DNA of 64,000 bases, taken from Azophilus sp965247035. Its GTDB lineage: Bacteria > Pseudomonadota > Gammaproteobacteria > Pseudomonadales > Azotimanducaceae. The translations under genes were made by a program, and so were the position numbers. Under the pieces are notes generated by a model. The model was not told where the DNA came from and did not search any database. It saw nothing but the letters and a program-made list of their open reading frames with translations. The stretch spans positions 310,001 to 374,000 of the forward strand of contig CBDFGJ010000002.1 in the NCBI GenBank assembly GCA_965247035.1, read 5' to 3'. Numbering within the stretch: the first letter of the stretch is position 1; every line of letters begins with the position of its first letter. Shown piece after piece: positions 41,305 to 55,121 of this stretch.

Positions 41305-43398
41305 CTAGCGGTTGATGATGCCTTCGGCGATGTTGTCCGGCACCTCGGCGTAACGGCAAAACTCCATCGTGTAGGTGGCCCGGCCTTGCGTGGCCGAACG
41401 CAGGTTGGTGGCATAGCCGAACATCATAGCCAAGGGCACAGCGGCGCGCACGATCTTGCCAGCGGGATTTTCATCCATGCCGCCGATCATACCGCGCCGA
41501 CGGTTCAGGTCGCCGACCACATCACCCATGTAATTCTCCGGCGTCACCACTTCCACGCTCATGATCGGTTCAAGCAACACCGGCTTCGCCTTCAGGGCAC
41601 CATCCCGCATCGCCATGGAACCGGCGATCTTGAACGCCATTTCCGAGGAGTCCACTTCGTGGAAGGAACCATCGTACAGGGTGGCCCGCACGTTGATGAG
41701 CGGATAACCGGCCAAAACGCCATTCTGCATCTGCTCTTGAATGCCCTTGTTCACGGCCGGGATGTACTCCCGCGGCACAGCGCCGCCGACAATTTTGTCA
41801 ACGAACTCGTAGTTGCTCTCCTCGCCCTGCAACGGCTCAAGCCGCAGCCAGACATGACCGTACTGGCCGCGGCCGCCGGTCTGCCGCACATACTTGCCCT
41901 CCACCTCAACGCTGGCGCGAATGGTCTCCCGGTAGGCCACCTGCGGCTTGCCGATGTTCGCCTCCACGTTGAATTCGCGCCTCATGCGGTCAACGATGAT
42001 GTCCAAGTGCAGTTCACCCATGCCGGAGATAATGGTCTGCCCCGATTCGCTGTCCGTCTCCACCCGAAAGGAGGGGTCTTCCTGAGCCAGCTTGCCAAGC
42101 GCCGCGGACATCTTCTCTTGGTCCGGAATGGACTTGGGTTCCACCGCCACCGAGATGACCGGTTCGGGAAACTCCATGCGCTCCAAGGTGATGATGTCGG
42201 TTTGTGCGCAGAGGGTGTCGCCAGTGGTCAAATCCTTTAGACCAATGGCGGCGGCGATGTCGCCGGCGCACACTTCCTTGATTTCATTGCGGGTGTTGGA
42301 GTGCATCTGCACCATGCGGCCCACCCGCTCGCGCTTGCGTTTCACCGGGTTGTACACTTTATCGCCGGAGTTCAGCACCCCGGAGTAGACGCGGAAGAAG
42401 GTCAGGGTGCCAACATAGGGGTCGGTCGCAATCTTGAAGGCCAGCGCGGCAAAAGGAGCCTTGTCGTCCGCCGGGCGCGAGGCGCGGGTTTCCCCGTCCT
42501 CCACAACGCCCTCAATGGCTTTGACCTCGGCTGGGTTCGGCAGGTAGTCGATCACCGCATCAAGCATGGCCTGAACGCCCTTGTTCTTGAAGGCGGAACC
42601 GCATAGCGCCAAGACGACCTCATTGGCCAAGGTGCGAATGCGCAGGCCCTTGCGCACATCGTCCTCGGACAGGTCGCCGTCCTCGAAATACTTGTCTAGC
42701 AACTCATCGCTAGCCTCCGCCGCCGTCTCCAGCATGCGTCCGCGCCAATGCTCGGCTTGATCGCGCAGATCATCCGGTATCTCCGCCAACTCGTATCCGA
42801 GCCCCTGGTCCTCCTCGCTCCAAAAAATGGCCTTCATGCGCACTAAGTCAATCACGCCCCTAAAGTTATCTTCAGCGCCGATGGCGAGCTGAACCGGAAC
42901 TGGATTGGCGCCGAGGCGATCCCGAATTTGCTCAACGACGCGCAGGAAATCCGCGCCGGCCCGGTCCATCTTGTTGACGAACACCACCCGCGGCACTTCG
43001 TAGCGGTTGGCTTGACGCCAAACAGTCTCCGATTGGGGCTCGACGCCGGAGGTGCCGCAAAACACCACCACAGCGCCATCGAGCACCCGCAGGCTGCGCT
43101 CCACCTCAATGGTGAAGTCAACGTGGCCGGGGGTGTCGATGATGTTGATGCGGTGACGATCAAATTGCTGGGTCATGCCCTGCCAGAAGCAAGTGGTAGC
43201 GGCCGACGTGATGGTGATGCCCCGCTCCTGCTCCTGCTCCATCCAGTCCATGACCGCGGCACCGTCATGCACTTCGCCGATCTTGTGCGACAAGCCAGTG
43301 TAGAACAGCACCCGCTCGGTGGTGGTGGTCTTGCCCGCATCCACATGGGCAACAATGCCGATATTGCGGTATCGGGCGATGGGGGTTTCACGAGCCAT
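41305..43398 (-). CDS. fusA: Elongation factor G
   Basis: GTPase driving ribosomal translocation. G1 AHVDAGKTTTTERVLF, 'DTPGHVDFTIEVERSLRVLD' (G3), 'NKMDRAGADF' (G4), domains II-V with GRGQYGHVWLRLEP. 697 residues, typical. It is separated from rpsG by 209 bases, much more than in most relatives, because MITE copy M2 lies in the gap. Confidence 0.98.
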   Translation of the reverse strand: MARETPIARYRNIGIVAHVDAGKTTTTERVLFYTGLSHKIGEVHDGAAVMDWMEQEQERGITITSAATTCFWQGMTQQFDRHRINIIDTPGHVDFTIEVERSLRVLDGAVVVFCGTSGVEPQSETVWRQANRYEVPRVVFVNKMDRAGADFLRVVEQIRDRLGANPVPVQLAIGAEDNFRGVIDLVRMKAIFWSEEDQGLGYELAEIPDDLRDQAEHWRGRMLETAAEASDELLDKYFEDGDLSEDDVRKGLRIRTLANEVVLALCGSAFKNKGVQAMLDAVIDYLPNPAEVKAIEGVVEDGETRASRPADDKAPFAALAFKIATDPYVGTLTFFRVYSGVLNSGDKVYNPVKRKRERVGRMVQMHSNTRNEIKEVCAGDIAAAIGLKDLTTGDTLCAQTDIITLERMEFPEPVISVAVEPKSIPDQEKMSAALGKLAQEDPSFRVETDSESGQTIISGMGELHLDIIVDRMRREFNVEANIGKPQVAYRETIRASVEVEGKYVRQTGGRGQYGHVWLRLEPLQGEESNYEFVDKIVGGAVPREYIPAVNKGIQEQMQNGVLAGYPLINVRATLYDGSFHEVDSSEMAFKIAGSMAMRDGALKAKPVLLEPIMSVEVVTPENYMGDVVGDLNRRRGMIGGMDENPAGKIVRAAVPLAMMFGYATNLRSATQGRATYTMEFCRYAEVPDNIAEGIINR

Positions 43399-43503
43399 TT
43401 ATGCTCTCCCTGTTAATTGGCGGCGTTTTAGACAGGTCAAACGCCATGCATGGTATTGGACATGGTGGAAGCGCCAGCAACTTCCAACCGCGCCAAGGAA
43501 CAT

Positions 43504-43603
43504 AGTGCCCTGTCCCACAAGTTTCTTACGTTTCAGAGCTTGCTCGGCGCGTCAATGCAAGACGCTGCACGCTGAAATGCAAGAAACTTGTGGGATAGGA
43601 CAC
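43504..43603. mobile_element. MITE-like element, copy M2, inside the str operon
   Basis: 100 bp. Left end AGTGCCCTGTCCCACAAGTT, right end read inward GTGTCCTATCCCACAAGTTT; both continue to TTTCAG, giving about 30-bp inverted repeats with few mismatches. The transcript would form a long hairpin starting 5 bases after the rpsG stop codon and 105 bases before the fusA start. Confidence 0.85.
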
Positions 43604-43607
43604 CGGC

Positions 43608-44078
43608 CTAGTAGCGGTAGTGGGAGAACGCCCTGTTGGCCTCGGCCATGCGGTGGGTGTCCTCACGCCTCTTTTCGGCTGCGCCGCGTCCTTCCGCCGC
43701 ATCTGACAGTTCACCGGCCAAACGCAAGGCCATGGATTTTTCGCCCCGGCCGCGGGCGCTCTCTACCAGCCAACGCATGGCCAAGGCTTGACGACGCGAG
43801 GGCCGCACCTCCACGGGCACCTGATAGGTGGCACCGCCAACGCGCCGGGATTTGACCTCCACCACCGGCGCCACCGCCTCTATAGCCCGTTCGAACACCT
43901 CCATCGGGTCGGTTTTGCCGCGCTCCTCTATGCGCTTTAGGGCACCATAGACGATGCGCTCCGCGACCGCCTTCTTGCCGCTCACCATCACGTGATTGAT
44001 AAATTTGGCCACGGTCTGGTTCTGGTACTTGGGATCCGGCAGGATCTCCCGCTTGGGAACGACTCGACGTCTTGGCAT
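43608..44078 (-). CDS. rpsG: 30S ribosomal protein S7
   Basis: Primary 16S rRNA-binding protein of the small-subunit head and translational regulator of the str operon in E. coli. MPRRRVVPKREILPDPKYQN, 'KFINHVMVSGKKAVAERIVY', 'RVGGATYQVPVEVRPSRRQA', ending SHYRY. 156 residues. Between rpsL and fusA as normal. Confidence 0.97.
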   Translation of the reverse strand: MPRRRVVPKREILPDPKYQNQTVAKFINHVMVSGKKAVAERIVYGALKRIEERGKTDPMEVFERAIEAVAPVVEVKSRRVGGATYQVPVEVRPSRRQALAMRWLVESARGRGEKSMALRLAGELSDAAEGRGAAEKRREDTHRMAEANRAFSHYRY

Positions 44079-44155
44079 TTCTTGCTCCTTTCTTCAGGTG
44101 GCTCCCCGAACTTGACGCCGGGGCCTTACTTTGGACTGATCTGGATTGGCGTGGT

Positions 44156-44527
44156 TTATCTCGGTCGCTTGGCGCCGTACTTGGACCGGGCCTGCTTGCG
44201 GTCGGAAACACCGGACGTATCCAAGGTTCCCCTGACCGTATGATAGCGTACGCCAGGCAGGTCCTTCACCCGCCCGCCGCGTATCAACACCACCGAGTGC
44301 TCTTGGAGGTTGTGGCCTTCGCCGCCAATGTAGGAGGTCACTTCGTAGCCATTCGTCAGGCGAACGCGGCACACTTTCCGCAACGCGGAATTTGGCTTCT
44401 TCGGGGTGGTGGTGTAAACCCGTGTGCAAACGCCGCGCTTTTGTGGGTTGCCCTGCAGAGCGGGCACGATGTTCTTGCGCGCCTTGCGCTTGCGCGGTTT
44501 CCTGACCAATTGGCTAATCGTCGCCAT
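44156..44527 (-). CDS. rpsL: 30S ribosomal protein S12
   Basis: Decoding-centre protein. MATISQLVRKPRKRKARKNI, 'RVYTTTPKKPNSALRKVCRV', 'GGEGHNLQEHSVVLIRGGRV', 'DLPGVRYHTVRG'. The Lys residues of the streptomycin-sensitive type (PKKPNSALRK and 'VKDLPGV') are kept. Start ATG 44527 with GGAG before it; the frame upstream to 44584 is not coding. 123 residues. Confidence 0.97.
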   Translation of the reverse strand: MATISQLVRKPRKRKARKNIVPALQGNPQKRGVCTRVYTTTPKKPNSALRKVCRVRLTNGYEVTSYIGGEGHNLQEHSVVLIRGGRVKDLPGVRYHTVRGTLDTSGVSDRKQARSKYGAKRPR

Positions 44528-44569
44528 ATATGCTCCATTACTCAAATAGCCCCTGCTTGGGGCGGCGGC

Positions 44570-44598
44570 ATTGTAAACAGCCACGCCACGCCAAGCAA
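44570..44598 (-). promoter_or_regulatory. Promoter of the str operon (rpsL)
   Basis: Minus strand: -35 TTGCTT, 17-base spacer, -10 TACAAT, about 45 bases before the rpsL start. It lies in the 103-base gap after rpoC. Confidence 0.6.
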
Positions 44599-44630
44599 CG
44601 GCTCAAACGAAGAAAAAGGAAGCCCCCGCG

Positions 44631-47600
44631 CTAGCTTGGCTCGCTGGTGCTGAAGGCATCGGTCGCTCTGGCGTCCACATCCTCCACGCTCATCGCTTGG
44701 GGCGACGGGCGTTGCAACCCCATCAACAGTTCCGCGGCGCTGTCCACCGTGGTCCGCTCGGCCCGTTGCCGCTTGCGCTCACGATGGTAGGCCAAGCCCG
44801 TTCCGGCCGGAATCAAGCGGCCGACAACCACGTTCTCCTTCAGGCCGCGCAAGGAGTCCTTCTTGCCGGTGACGGCCGCTTCCGTCAGCACCCGCGTGGT
44901 TTCCTGGAATGACGCCGCCGAAAGGAAGGATTCCGTAGCCAACGACGCCTTGGTGATGCCAAGCAGAACGCGCTGACAGGTGGCCGGCTCCTTGCCCTCC
45001 TGCGCCAATTCCTCGTTGGTGCCGAGCAGGCGGGTGTATTCAACCTGCTCGCCGCGGATGAACTCGGACCCGCCAGGGTCGATCACTTCAACCTTGCGCA
45101 GCATCTGCCGCACGATAACCTCAATGTGCTTGTCATTGATCTTGACGCCCTGCAGCCGGTACACCTCCTGAATTTCATTAATGATGTACTTGGCGAACGC
45201 CTCAACGCCGTTCAGCCGCACGATGTCATGGGGGCTCAAGGGGCCCTCGCACACCACTTCGCCGACCTCAACATGCTCGCCCTCAAAGACATCAACCTTG
45301 ATTTCCTTGGGAATCAGCCGCTGCACCGGGTCGGCCCCATCCTCCGGCTCAATGACCAAGCGCTGCTTGCCCTTGGTGGGCTTGCCAAACTTGACCACAC
45401 CGGAAGCCTCCGCCAGCACCGCCGGAACCTTAGGCTTACGCGCCTCGAACAGGTCAGCCACCCGGGGCAAGCCGCCGGTGATGTCGCGCGTCCTGAAGCC
45501 TTCATGGGGCTTGCGGGCAATGATGTCGCCCACTCGCACGCCGCCGCCGTCCTCCAAGTTCAAGATTTCACCGCTTTCGAGGTTCAGTTCCGCAACCTCC
45601 GATTGGCCATGTTGTCTCCCTTGCTTTTTCGAGCCCTTGGCAGCATCGGCGGTGGGGAGAAGGATGTGTACGGTTGGCACTAGGTCCTTGCCTGCGCTTG
45701 GCCGATCCTTGGGGTCAAGCACCGTGATGTTGGTGAGGCCGGTCAGCTCATCCGTTTGCCGGCGGATGGAAAGCCCCTCCTCCATGTCGTGGAATTGGGC
45801 CACGCCGTCCACCTCGGCAACTCTGGGGTGGGTGTGGGGATCCCAACGCGCAATCACGTCGCCGGAAGCGACGCTATCGCCCTCCGCCACGAATATGACC
45901 GCGCCATAGGGCAACTTGTAGCGTTCCCGCTCACGGCCATGATCGTCCGCCACGGCGATTTCGCCGGAACGGGAAACTGCGACCAGTTCGCGTTTGCTGG
46001 AGGCGCGAGAAACCGTCTTCAGGTTGTGCAGGCGGACGCAACCACCATGCTTCACCTCAATGCTGTCGATGGCCGTCGCCCGGGAGGCCGCGCCGCCGAT
46101 GTGGAAGGTGCGCATCGTCAACTGGGTGCCCGGCTCGCCGATGGACTGAGCGGCAATGACGCCAACCGCCTCACCTACATTGACCAAGTGGCCGCGGGCA
46201 AGGTCGCGCCCGTAGCAGGTGGCGCAAACGCCGAAACGGGTTTCGCAGGTGATGGCCGAGCGCACCATAATTTCGTCGATGCCATGGTCATCGATCCGCT
46301 CCGCAGCCGACTCATCAAGCAGCTCGCCAGCGCGCAGCAGAACCTCATCACCGGCGGCGTCGAATACATCGCGGGCTACCGCACGGCCAAGCACGCGGTC
46401 GCGAAGCGGCTCCACCACATCGCCGCCTTCGATGATGGCGCCAACCCTGAGGCCGTTGCCCGTGCCGCAGTCTTGTTCGGTGACGACGACATCCTGCGCC
46501 ACATCCACCAGCCGGCGGGTGAGGTAGCCCGAGCTCGCCGTCTTTAAAGCCGTGTCCGCCAGTCCCTTGCGGGCACCGTGGGTGGAGATGAAGTACTCGT
46601 TGACGTTCAGCCCCTCGCGGAAGTTGGCGGTAATGGCGTTGACGATGATGGTGCCGTCCGGGCGGGTCATCAGACCGCGCATACCGGCCAACTGCCGAAT
46701 CTGCGCCGGCGACCCCCGGGCCCCGGAATCCGCGTAGATGAACACTGGGTTGAAAGAGGCCTGTTTCTCCGTTTCCCCTTGGCTGTTGACCACATCCTCG
46801 GTGGAAATGCGCTCCATCATGGAATTCGCCACCCGGTCGCTGGCCCAGGACCAGATATCGACCACCTTGTTGTACTTCTCGCCCTCGGACAGCAGGCCGG
46901 AGACGTATTGCCGCTCCACTCCCTCCACCTCCCGCTTAGCTTGGCCGACGATTTCGGCCTTGCGCTCGGGAATGACCAAGTCATCGACGCCGATGGAAGA
47001 ACCCGACATGGTGGAGTGGTTGAAGCCCATGTACATGAGCTGGTCGGCGAAGACCACGGTGTCCTTCAAGCCCACTTCACGACAGCAGTCGTTGATGAGG
47101 CCGGAGATGGCCTTCTTGTCCATGGTCCTATTGACCGAGGAGAACGGCAGGGCCTCGGGCACTATGTCATAGAGCAGCACCCGGCCCACGGTGGTGTCCA
47201 CCAACTCGCGGCCCCCTTCAGCCGTGGGCAGGCGCAGCTTGATCTTGGCGTGCAGGCCGACTTGCTCGGAGTGGTAAGCCCGATGCACTTCGTCGGAATC
47301 GACAAAGACCATCCCTTCGCCCTTGGCACCCACTCGGTTCCGCGTCATGTAGTAGATGCCGAGCACGATGTCCTGCGACGGTAGAATGATGGGGTCGCCG
47401 TTAGCCGGCGACAGGATGTTGTTGGTGGACATCATCAACACGCGGGACTCAAGCTGCGCCTCCAACGTCAAGGGCACATGAACCGCCATCTGATCACCAT
47501 CGAAATCCGCGTTGTAGGCGCTGCAAACCAAGGGGTGCAACTGGATCGCCTTGCCCTCGATCAACACCGGCTCAAAAGCCTGAATGCCCAAACGGTGCAG

Positions 47601-49046
47601 GGTCGGCGCCCGGTTCAACAGCACCGGGTGCTCGCGAATGACATCGGCTAGAATGTCCCAAACTTCGGCAGTTTCCCGCTCAACCAGCTTTTTTGCCGCT
47701 CTGATTGTGGTGGCCAACATGCGCGATTGCAGTTGGCCGAAAATAAAGGGCTTGAACAACTCCAATGCCATCTTCTTCGGCAGCCCGCACTGATGCAGCT
47801 TCAAGGTGGGGCCGACCACGATCACCGAACGGCCGGAGTAGTCGACTCGCTTGCCGAGAAGATTCTGCCGAAACCGGCCCTGCTTGCCCTTGATGATGTC
47901 CGCCAGAGATTTCAGCGCCCGCTTATTGGTGCCGGTGAGCGCCCTGGACCGGCGCCCGTTGTCGAGCAGCGCGTCGAGGGACTCCTGCAGCATGCGCTTC
48001 TCGTTGCGCACGATGATGTCCGGAGCGGAAAGATCAAGCAATCGCTTCAGGCGATTATTGCGGTTGATGACCCGCCGATAGAGATCATTCAGGTCTGAGG
48101 TGGCGAAACGCCCCCCATCCAAGGGCACCAACGGACGCAGATCCGGCGGCAGCACCGGCAGCACTTTCAGCACCATCCACTCCGGGCGGTTGCCGGATTT
48201 TAGGAACGCCTCCATCAGCTTCAACCGCTTGGAGAGCTTCTTGACCTTGGTTTCGGAGTTGGTGTTCGGTATCGCCTCCCGCAACACGGCCGCTTCGGCC
48301 TCCATATCCATGGACAGCAGCAGTTCTCGAATGGCCTCTGCGCCTTGGCGGGCGTCGAACTCCTCGCCGTACCACGCAAGCCGTTCGGAGTATTCCTCGT
48401 CATTGAGAAGCTGCCCCTCCTCCAAACCCGTCAAGCCGGGGTCAATGACCACATGGGATTCGAAATAGAGCACGCTTTCGATGGAGCGCAAGGTGCCGAG
48501 GTATCTTCTCTCGGCCCAGTATTCCGTGTTTAGCGGGTCGTTCTCTTGGTCTGCAACATGCGTCTTCCGGCAACTGTAGATGCGGCCCTGAAACCGAACC
48601 GGATCGTCATTGCCATAGGCAGTTCCAACTTTCCAAGCGCTGTGCTGCGGCTCCCCCTTGTCCAGCAGCAGGCCGATGCGCGACGGCAACGACTTCAGAA
48701 ACCAGATGTGCGCCACCGGGCTAGCGAGGTCAACATGGCCCATGCGCTCGCGGCGCACCCGGGCCAAAGTGACCTCAACACCGCACTTCTCGCATATAAC
48801 TCCGCGATGCCTCATGCGCTTGTACTTGCCGCACAGGCACTCGTAGTCCTTCACTGGGCCGAAGATGCGGGCGCAGAAAAGGCCGTCCCGCTCTGGCTTG
48901 AACGTTCGGTAATTGATTGTTTCCGGCTTCTTCACCTCGCCGAAAGACCAGGATTTGATCATCTCCGGCGAAGCCAAGCCGATGCGCAGGGAGTCGAACT
49001 CGTTTTCGTTCTCCCGAACCTTCAGTTCGTTGATCAGACCTTTCAA
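44631..49046 (-). CDS. rpoC: RNA polymerase subunit beta-prime with an extra inserted domain
   Basis: Catalytic subunit of RNA polymerase, 1471 residues (E. coli 1407). Zinc site C70/C72/C85/C88 (LCGKYKRMRHRGVICEKCGV) and the catalytic NADFDGDQMAVHVP are intact. Between LLLD (129) and TLRSIESVLYFES (185 on), where E. coli has only MPLRDIE, there is an in-frame insert of about 54 residues (130-183) containing SAWKVGTAYGNDDPVRFQG, RIYSCRKTH and EYWAERR. Its W-Y-GD-V-G-Y-W pattern resembles CBM5/12 modules. The rest is colinear with E. coli. It follows rpoB by 12 bases. Confidence 0.98.
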   Translation of the reverse strand: MKGLINELKVRENENEFDSLRIGLASPEMIKSWSFGEVKKPETINYRTFKPERDGLFCARIFGPVKDYECLCGKYKRMRHRGVICEKCGVEVTLARVRRERMGHVDLASPVAHIWFLKSLPSRIGLLLDKGEPQHSAWKVGTAYGNDDPVRFQGRIYSCRKTHVADQENDPLNTEYWAERRYLGTLRSIESVLYFESHVVIDPGLTGLEEGQLLNDEEYSERLAWYGEEFDARQGAEAIRELLLSMDMEAEAAVLREAIPNTNSETKVKKLSKRLKLMEAFLKSGNRPEWMVLKVLPVLPPDLRPLVPLDGGRFATSDLNDLYRRVINRNNRLKRLLDLSAPDIIVRNEKRMLQESLDALLDNGRRSRALTGTNKRALKSLADIIKGKQGRFRQNLLGKRVDYSGRSVIVVGPTLKLHQCGLPKKMALELFKPFIFGQLQSRMLATTIRAAKKLVERETAEVWDILADVIREHPVLLNRAPTLHRLGIQAFEPVLIEGKAIQLHPLVCSAYNADFDGDQMAVHVPLTLEAQLESRVLMMSTNNILSPANGDPIILPSQDIVLGIYYMTRNRVGAKGEGMVFVDSDEVHRAYHSEQVGLHAKIKLRLPTAEGGRELVDTTVGRVLLYDIVPEALPFSSVNRTMDKKAISGLINDCCREVGLKDTVVFADQLMYMGFNHSTMSGSSIGVDDLVIPERKAEIVGQAKREVEGVERQYVSGLLSEGEKYNKVVDIWSWASDRVANSMMERISTEDVVNSQGETEKQASFNPVFIYADSGARGSPAQIRQLAGMRGLMTRPDGTIIVNAITANFREGLNVNEYFISTHGARKGLADTALKTASSGYLTRRLVDVAQDVVVTEQDCGTGNGLRVGAIIEGGDVVEPLRDRVLGRAVARDVFDAAGDEVLLRAGELLDESAAERIDDHGIDEIMVRSAITCETRFGVCATCYGRDLARGHLVNVGEAVGVIAAQSIGEPGTQLTMRTFHIGGAASRATAIDSIEVKHGGCVRLHNLKTVSRASSKRELVAVSRSGEIAVADDHGRERERYKLPYGAVIFVAEGDSVASGDVIARWDPHTHPRVAEVDGVAQFHDMEEGLSIRRQTDELTGLTNITVLDPKDRPSAGKDLVPTVHILLPTADAAKGSKKQGRQHGQSEVAELNLESGEILNLEDGGGVRVGDIIARKPHEGFRTRDITGGLPRVADLFEARKPKVPAVLAEASGVVKFGKPTKGKQRLVIEPEDGADPVQRLIPKEIKVDVFEGEHVEVGEVVCEGPLSPHDIVRLNGVEAFAKYIINEIQEVYRLQGVKINDKHIEVIVRQMLRKVEVIDPGGSEFIRGEQVEYTRLLGTNEELAQEGKEPATCQRVLLGITKASLATESFLSAASFQETTRVLTEAAVTGKKDSLRGLKENVVVGRLIPAGTGLAYHRERKRQRAERTTVDSAAELLMGLQRPSPQAMSVEDVDARATDAFSTSEPS

Positions 49047-49058
49047 GGTTACCTCCGC

Positions 49059-53132
<4,074 letters not shown>

Positions 53133-53411
53133 TCGAATCTCCTAGGATCTGTTTTCCACCGGACCATGGACGGCCGGGGAGCGGTTGCGGAAGCCTCGGT
53201 GGCCGCCTTGGCGCATCGGCTTGCAAGCTGATGAAGTGTGCTTGCGCGACATTCCCGGTCGGTCGCCGAACGCCCATTGACCACACGGCAAGCACCTCTA
53301 GCCAAGCCAAGCGACAGCGTCCCGGGCGAACAAGCAAAGGAACCCGCCGGCTGGCCCGCCTATGCGCAGGCCGCCGCCGCAGCGAAGAGCGGGGCAACGC
53401 CATTAAATCGG

Positions 53412-53801
53412 CTATTTCAATTCCACCTGAGCGCCTGCTTCCTCAAGCTGCTTCTTGCAGTCCTCCGCCTCGCCTTTGGCCACACCTTCCCTGATGGGAG
53501 AAGGGGCGTTGTCCACCAGCCCTTTGGCTTCCTTCAAGCCGAGCCCGGTGATGCTGCGCACCACCTTGATGACGTTGACTTTCCGATCTCCCACCGTGCT
53601 CAGCACCACATCGAATTCGGTTTGCTCTTCGGCGTCGCCGCCACCGGCATCCGCGCCGTCGGCCGTGGCGACCGGCGCAGCGGCGACCGCAGCCGCGGCG
53701 GATACGCCGAACTTCTCCTCCATGGATTGCACGAGCTCCACCACTTCCATGACGCTCATATCAGCAATGGCGTTTAAAATGTCGTCCTTAGACAAGGCCA
53801 T
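53412..53801 (-). CDS. rplL: 50S ribosomal protein L7/L12
   Basis: Stalk protein that recruits translation GTPases. N-terminal dimerisation part (ALSKDDILNAIADMSVMEVV), Ala/Gly/Asp-rich hinge, C-terminal domain 'EFDVVLSTVGDRKVNVIKVV' and 'GLGLKEAKGLVDNAPSPI'. 129 residues. Downstream of rplJ; 279 bases separate it from rpoB. Confidence 0.97.
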   Translation of the reverse strand: MALSKDDILNAIADMSVMEVVELVQSMEEKFGVSAAAAVAAAPVATADGADAGGGDAEEQTEFDVVLSTVGDRKVNVIKVVRSITGLGLKEAKGLVDNAPSPIREGVAKGEAEDCKKQLEEAGAQVELK

Positions 53802-53836
53802 AGTTCACTACTCCGTAAATTGAATCGAATGTGGGC

Positions 53837-54382
53837 TCAGGTTTCCCGCGCCCCCTGCTGCTCCGCCTTTGCGTCACGCACCGCCGCCAACGTCCGAACC
53901 AGCTTGCTCGGAACCGCATTCAGGGTTCTGACAAGCTTGGCGACCGGCGCCTGCACAACAGCCACGAGCAGGCTGAGCGCCTCCCGTCGAGTTGGCAGGG
54001 CGGCGACGCGGTCCAGCTGGTCCGCCTCAAGCAAGGCACCGCCAACAGACAATGCCTTGACCTTAAGGAATGCGTTGTCCTTGCCGAAATCCCGCAAGAT
54101 CCGAGCGCCGGCGCCCGGCTCGTCCTGCGACAGCGCCAGCAACGTGGGGCCAACGAAGGCTTCGCTCAAGCACTCGTGGTCGGTGCCCGCAACCGCGCGC
54201 CGGGCGAGGGTGTTGCGCACCACCTTAAGATAGACTCCGCTGTCCCGCGCCTTGGCGCGCAGAAGGGTCATTTCGTCCACGGTCAGGCGGCGGTAGTCCG
54301 CCAGAACCGCCGAAGAAGCCTGCCGCACCGCGACGCCAACCTGTTCAGCGATTTCCTGCTTTTGCTCAAGCCTTAAAGCCAA
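53837..54382 (-). CDS. rplJ: 50S ribosomal protein L10
   Basis: Stalk base anchoring L7/L12. 181 residues with 'SSAVLADYRRLTVDEMTLLR', 'ARDSGVYLKVVRNTLARRAV', and 'SKLVRTLAAVRDAKAEQQ' at the C-terminus. Immediately after rplA (21-base gap), so no separate L10 leader is visible, unlike the long leader of E. coli. Confidence 0.96.
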   Translation of the reverse strand: MALRLEQKQEIAEQVGVAVRQASSAVLADYRRLTVDEMTLLRAKARDSGVYLKVVRNTLARRAVAGTDHECLSEAFVGPTLLALSQDEPGAGARILRDFGKDNAFLKVKALSVGGALLEADQLDRVAALPTRREALSLLVAVVQAPVAKLVRTLNAVPSKLVRTLAAVRDAKAEQQGARET

Positions 54383-54403
54383 TTTCCCTTGCTCCCTAAA
54401 GTC

Positions 54404-55099
54404 CTAGATGGCCAACGACGATGGATCAATGGCGAGCCCCGGCCCCATCGTCGTGGACAGCGTGATCTTCCCAAGGTAAACACCCTTGGCCGAGGCTGGG
54501 CGGGCTTTCTTCAAATCCGCCACCAGCGCCTCCACATTCTCCTTGATCTGCCCCGCCGAAAAGCCCACTTGACCGACGCTGCCATGCACGATTCCGCCCC
54601 GGTCGGTTCGAAAGCGCACCTGGCCTGCCTTGGCGTTGTTCACCGCAGTCTCCACATCGGCGGTGACCGTGCCAGTCTTTGGATTCGGCATCAGCCCACG
54701 CGGGCCCAACAACCTGCCCAGCTGACTGACCACGCGCATCGCATCCGGCGCGGCGATGACCACGTCAAAATCGAGCTCGCCACCCTTGATTCGCTGCGCC
54801 AAGTCGTCCAGCCCCACCGCATCGGCGCCCGCTGCCTCCGCCTTGGCCACGTCCTCACCCTGAGCGAAGACGGCAACCCGGACAGCCTTGCCGGTGCCGT
54901 GGGGCAAGGTGCTCGCACCGCGCAGGGTTTGATCGGACTTGCGCACATCCACGCCAAGATTCACCGACAGATCGAAGCTCTCTTTGAACTTGGTCTGAGC
55001 AAGCTCCGAGAGCAGGCCGACCGCTTCATCAATGGGGTAGAGCCTTTGCGGCTGCACCTTGTCCGCGATGGCCCGCGCCCGTTTGGTTAACTTCACCAT
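54404..55099 (-). CDS. rplA: 50S ribosomal protein L1
   Basis: 23S rRNA-binding protein of the L1 stalk and repressor of its own operon in E. coli. 'MVKLTKRARAIADKVQ', 'SFDLSVNLGVDVRKSDQTLR', 'GLMPNPKTGTVTADVETAVN', 'GKITLSTTMGPGLAIDPSSL'. The frame is open to 55186, but ATG 55099 gives the family start; 231 residues. Confidence 0.97.
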   Translation of the reverse strand: MVKLTKRARAIADKVQPQRLYPIDEAVGLLSELAQTKFKESFDLSVNLGVDVRKSDQTLRGASTLPHGTGKAVRVAVFAQGEDVAKAEAAGADAVGLDDLAQRIKGGELDFDVVIAAPDAMRVVSQLGRLLGPRGLMPNPKTGTVTADVETAVNNAKAGQVRFRTDRGGIVHGSVGQVGFSAGQIKENVEALVADLKKARPASAKGVYLGKITLSTTMGPGLAIDPSSLAI

Positions 55100-55121
55100 T
55101 TCACTAATCTCCCTGCAGGTT

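Noticed and set aside
40042..42240. 732-codon open frame antisense to tufA/fusA, and the 492-codon counterpart at 56426-57904
   Set aside because: Produced by strong C-ending codon bias in tuf; His/Arg/Leu-rich product with no domain; tuf and fusA on the other strand are certain.
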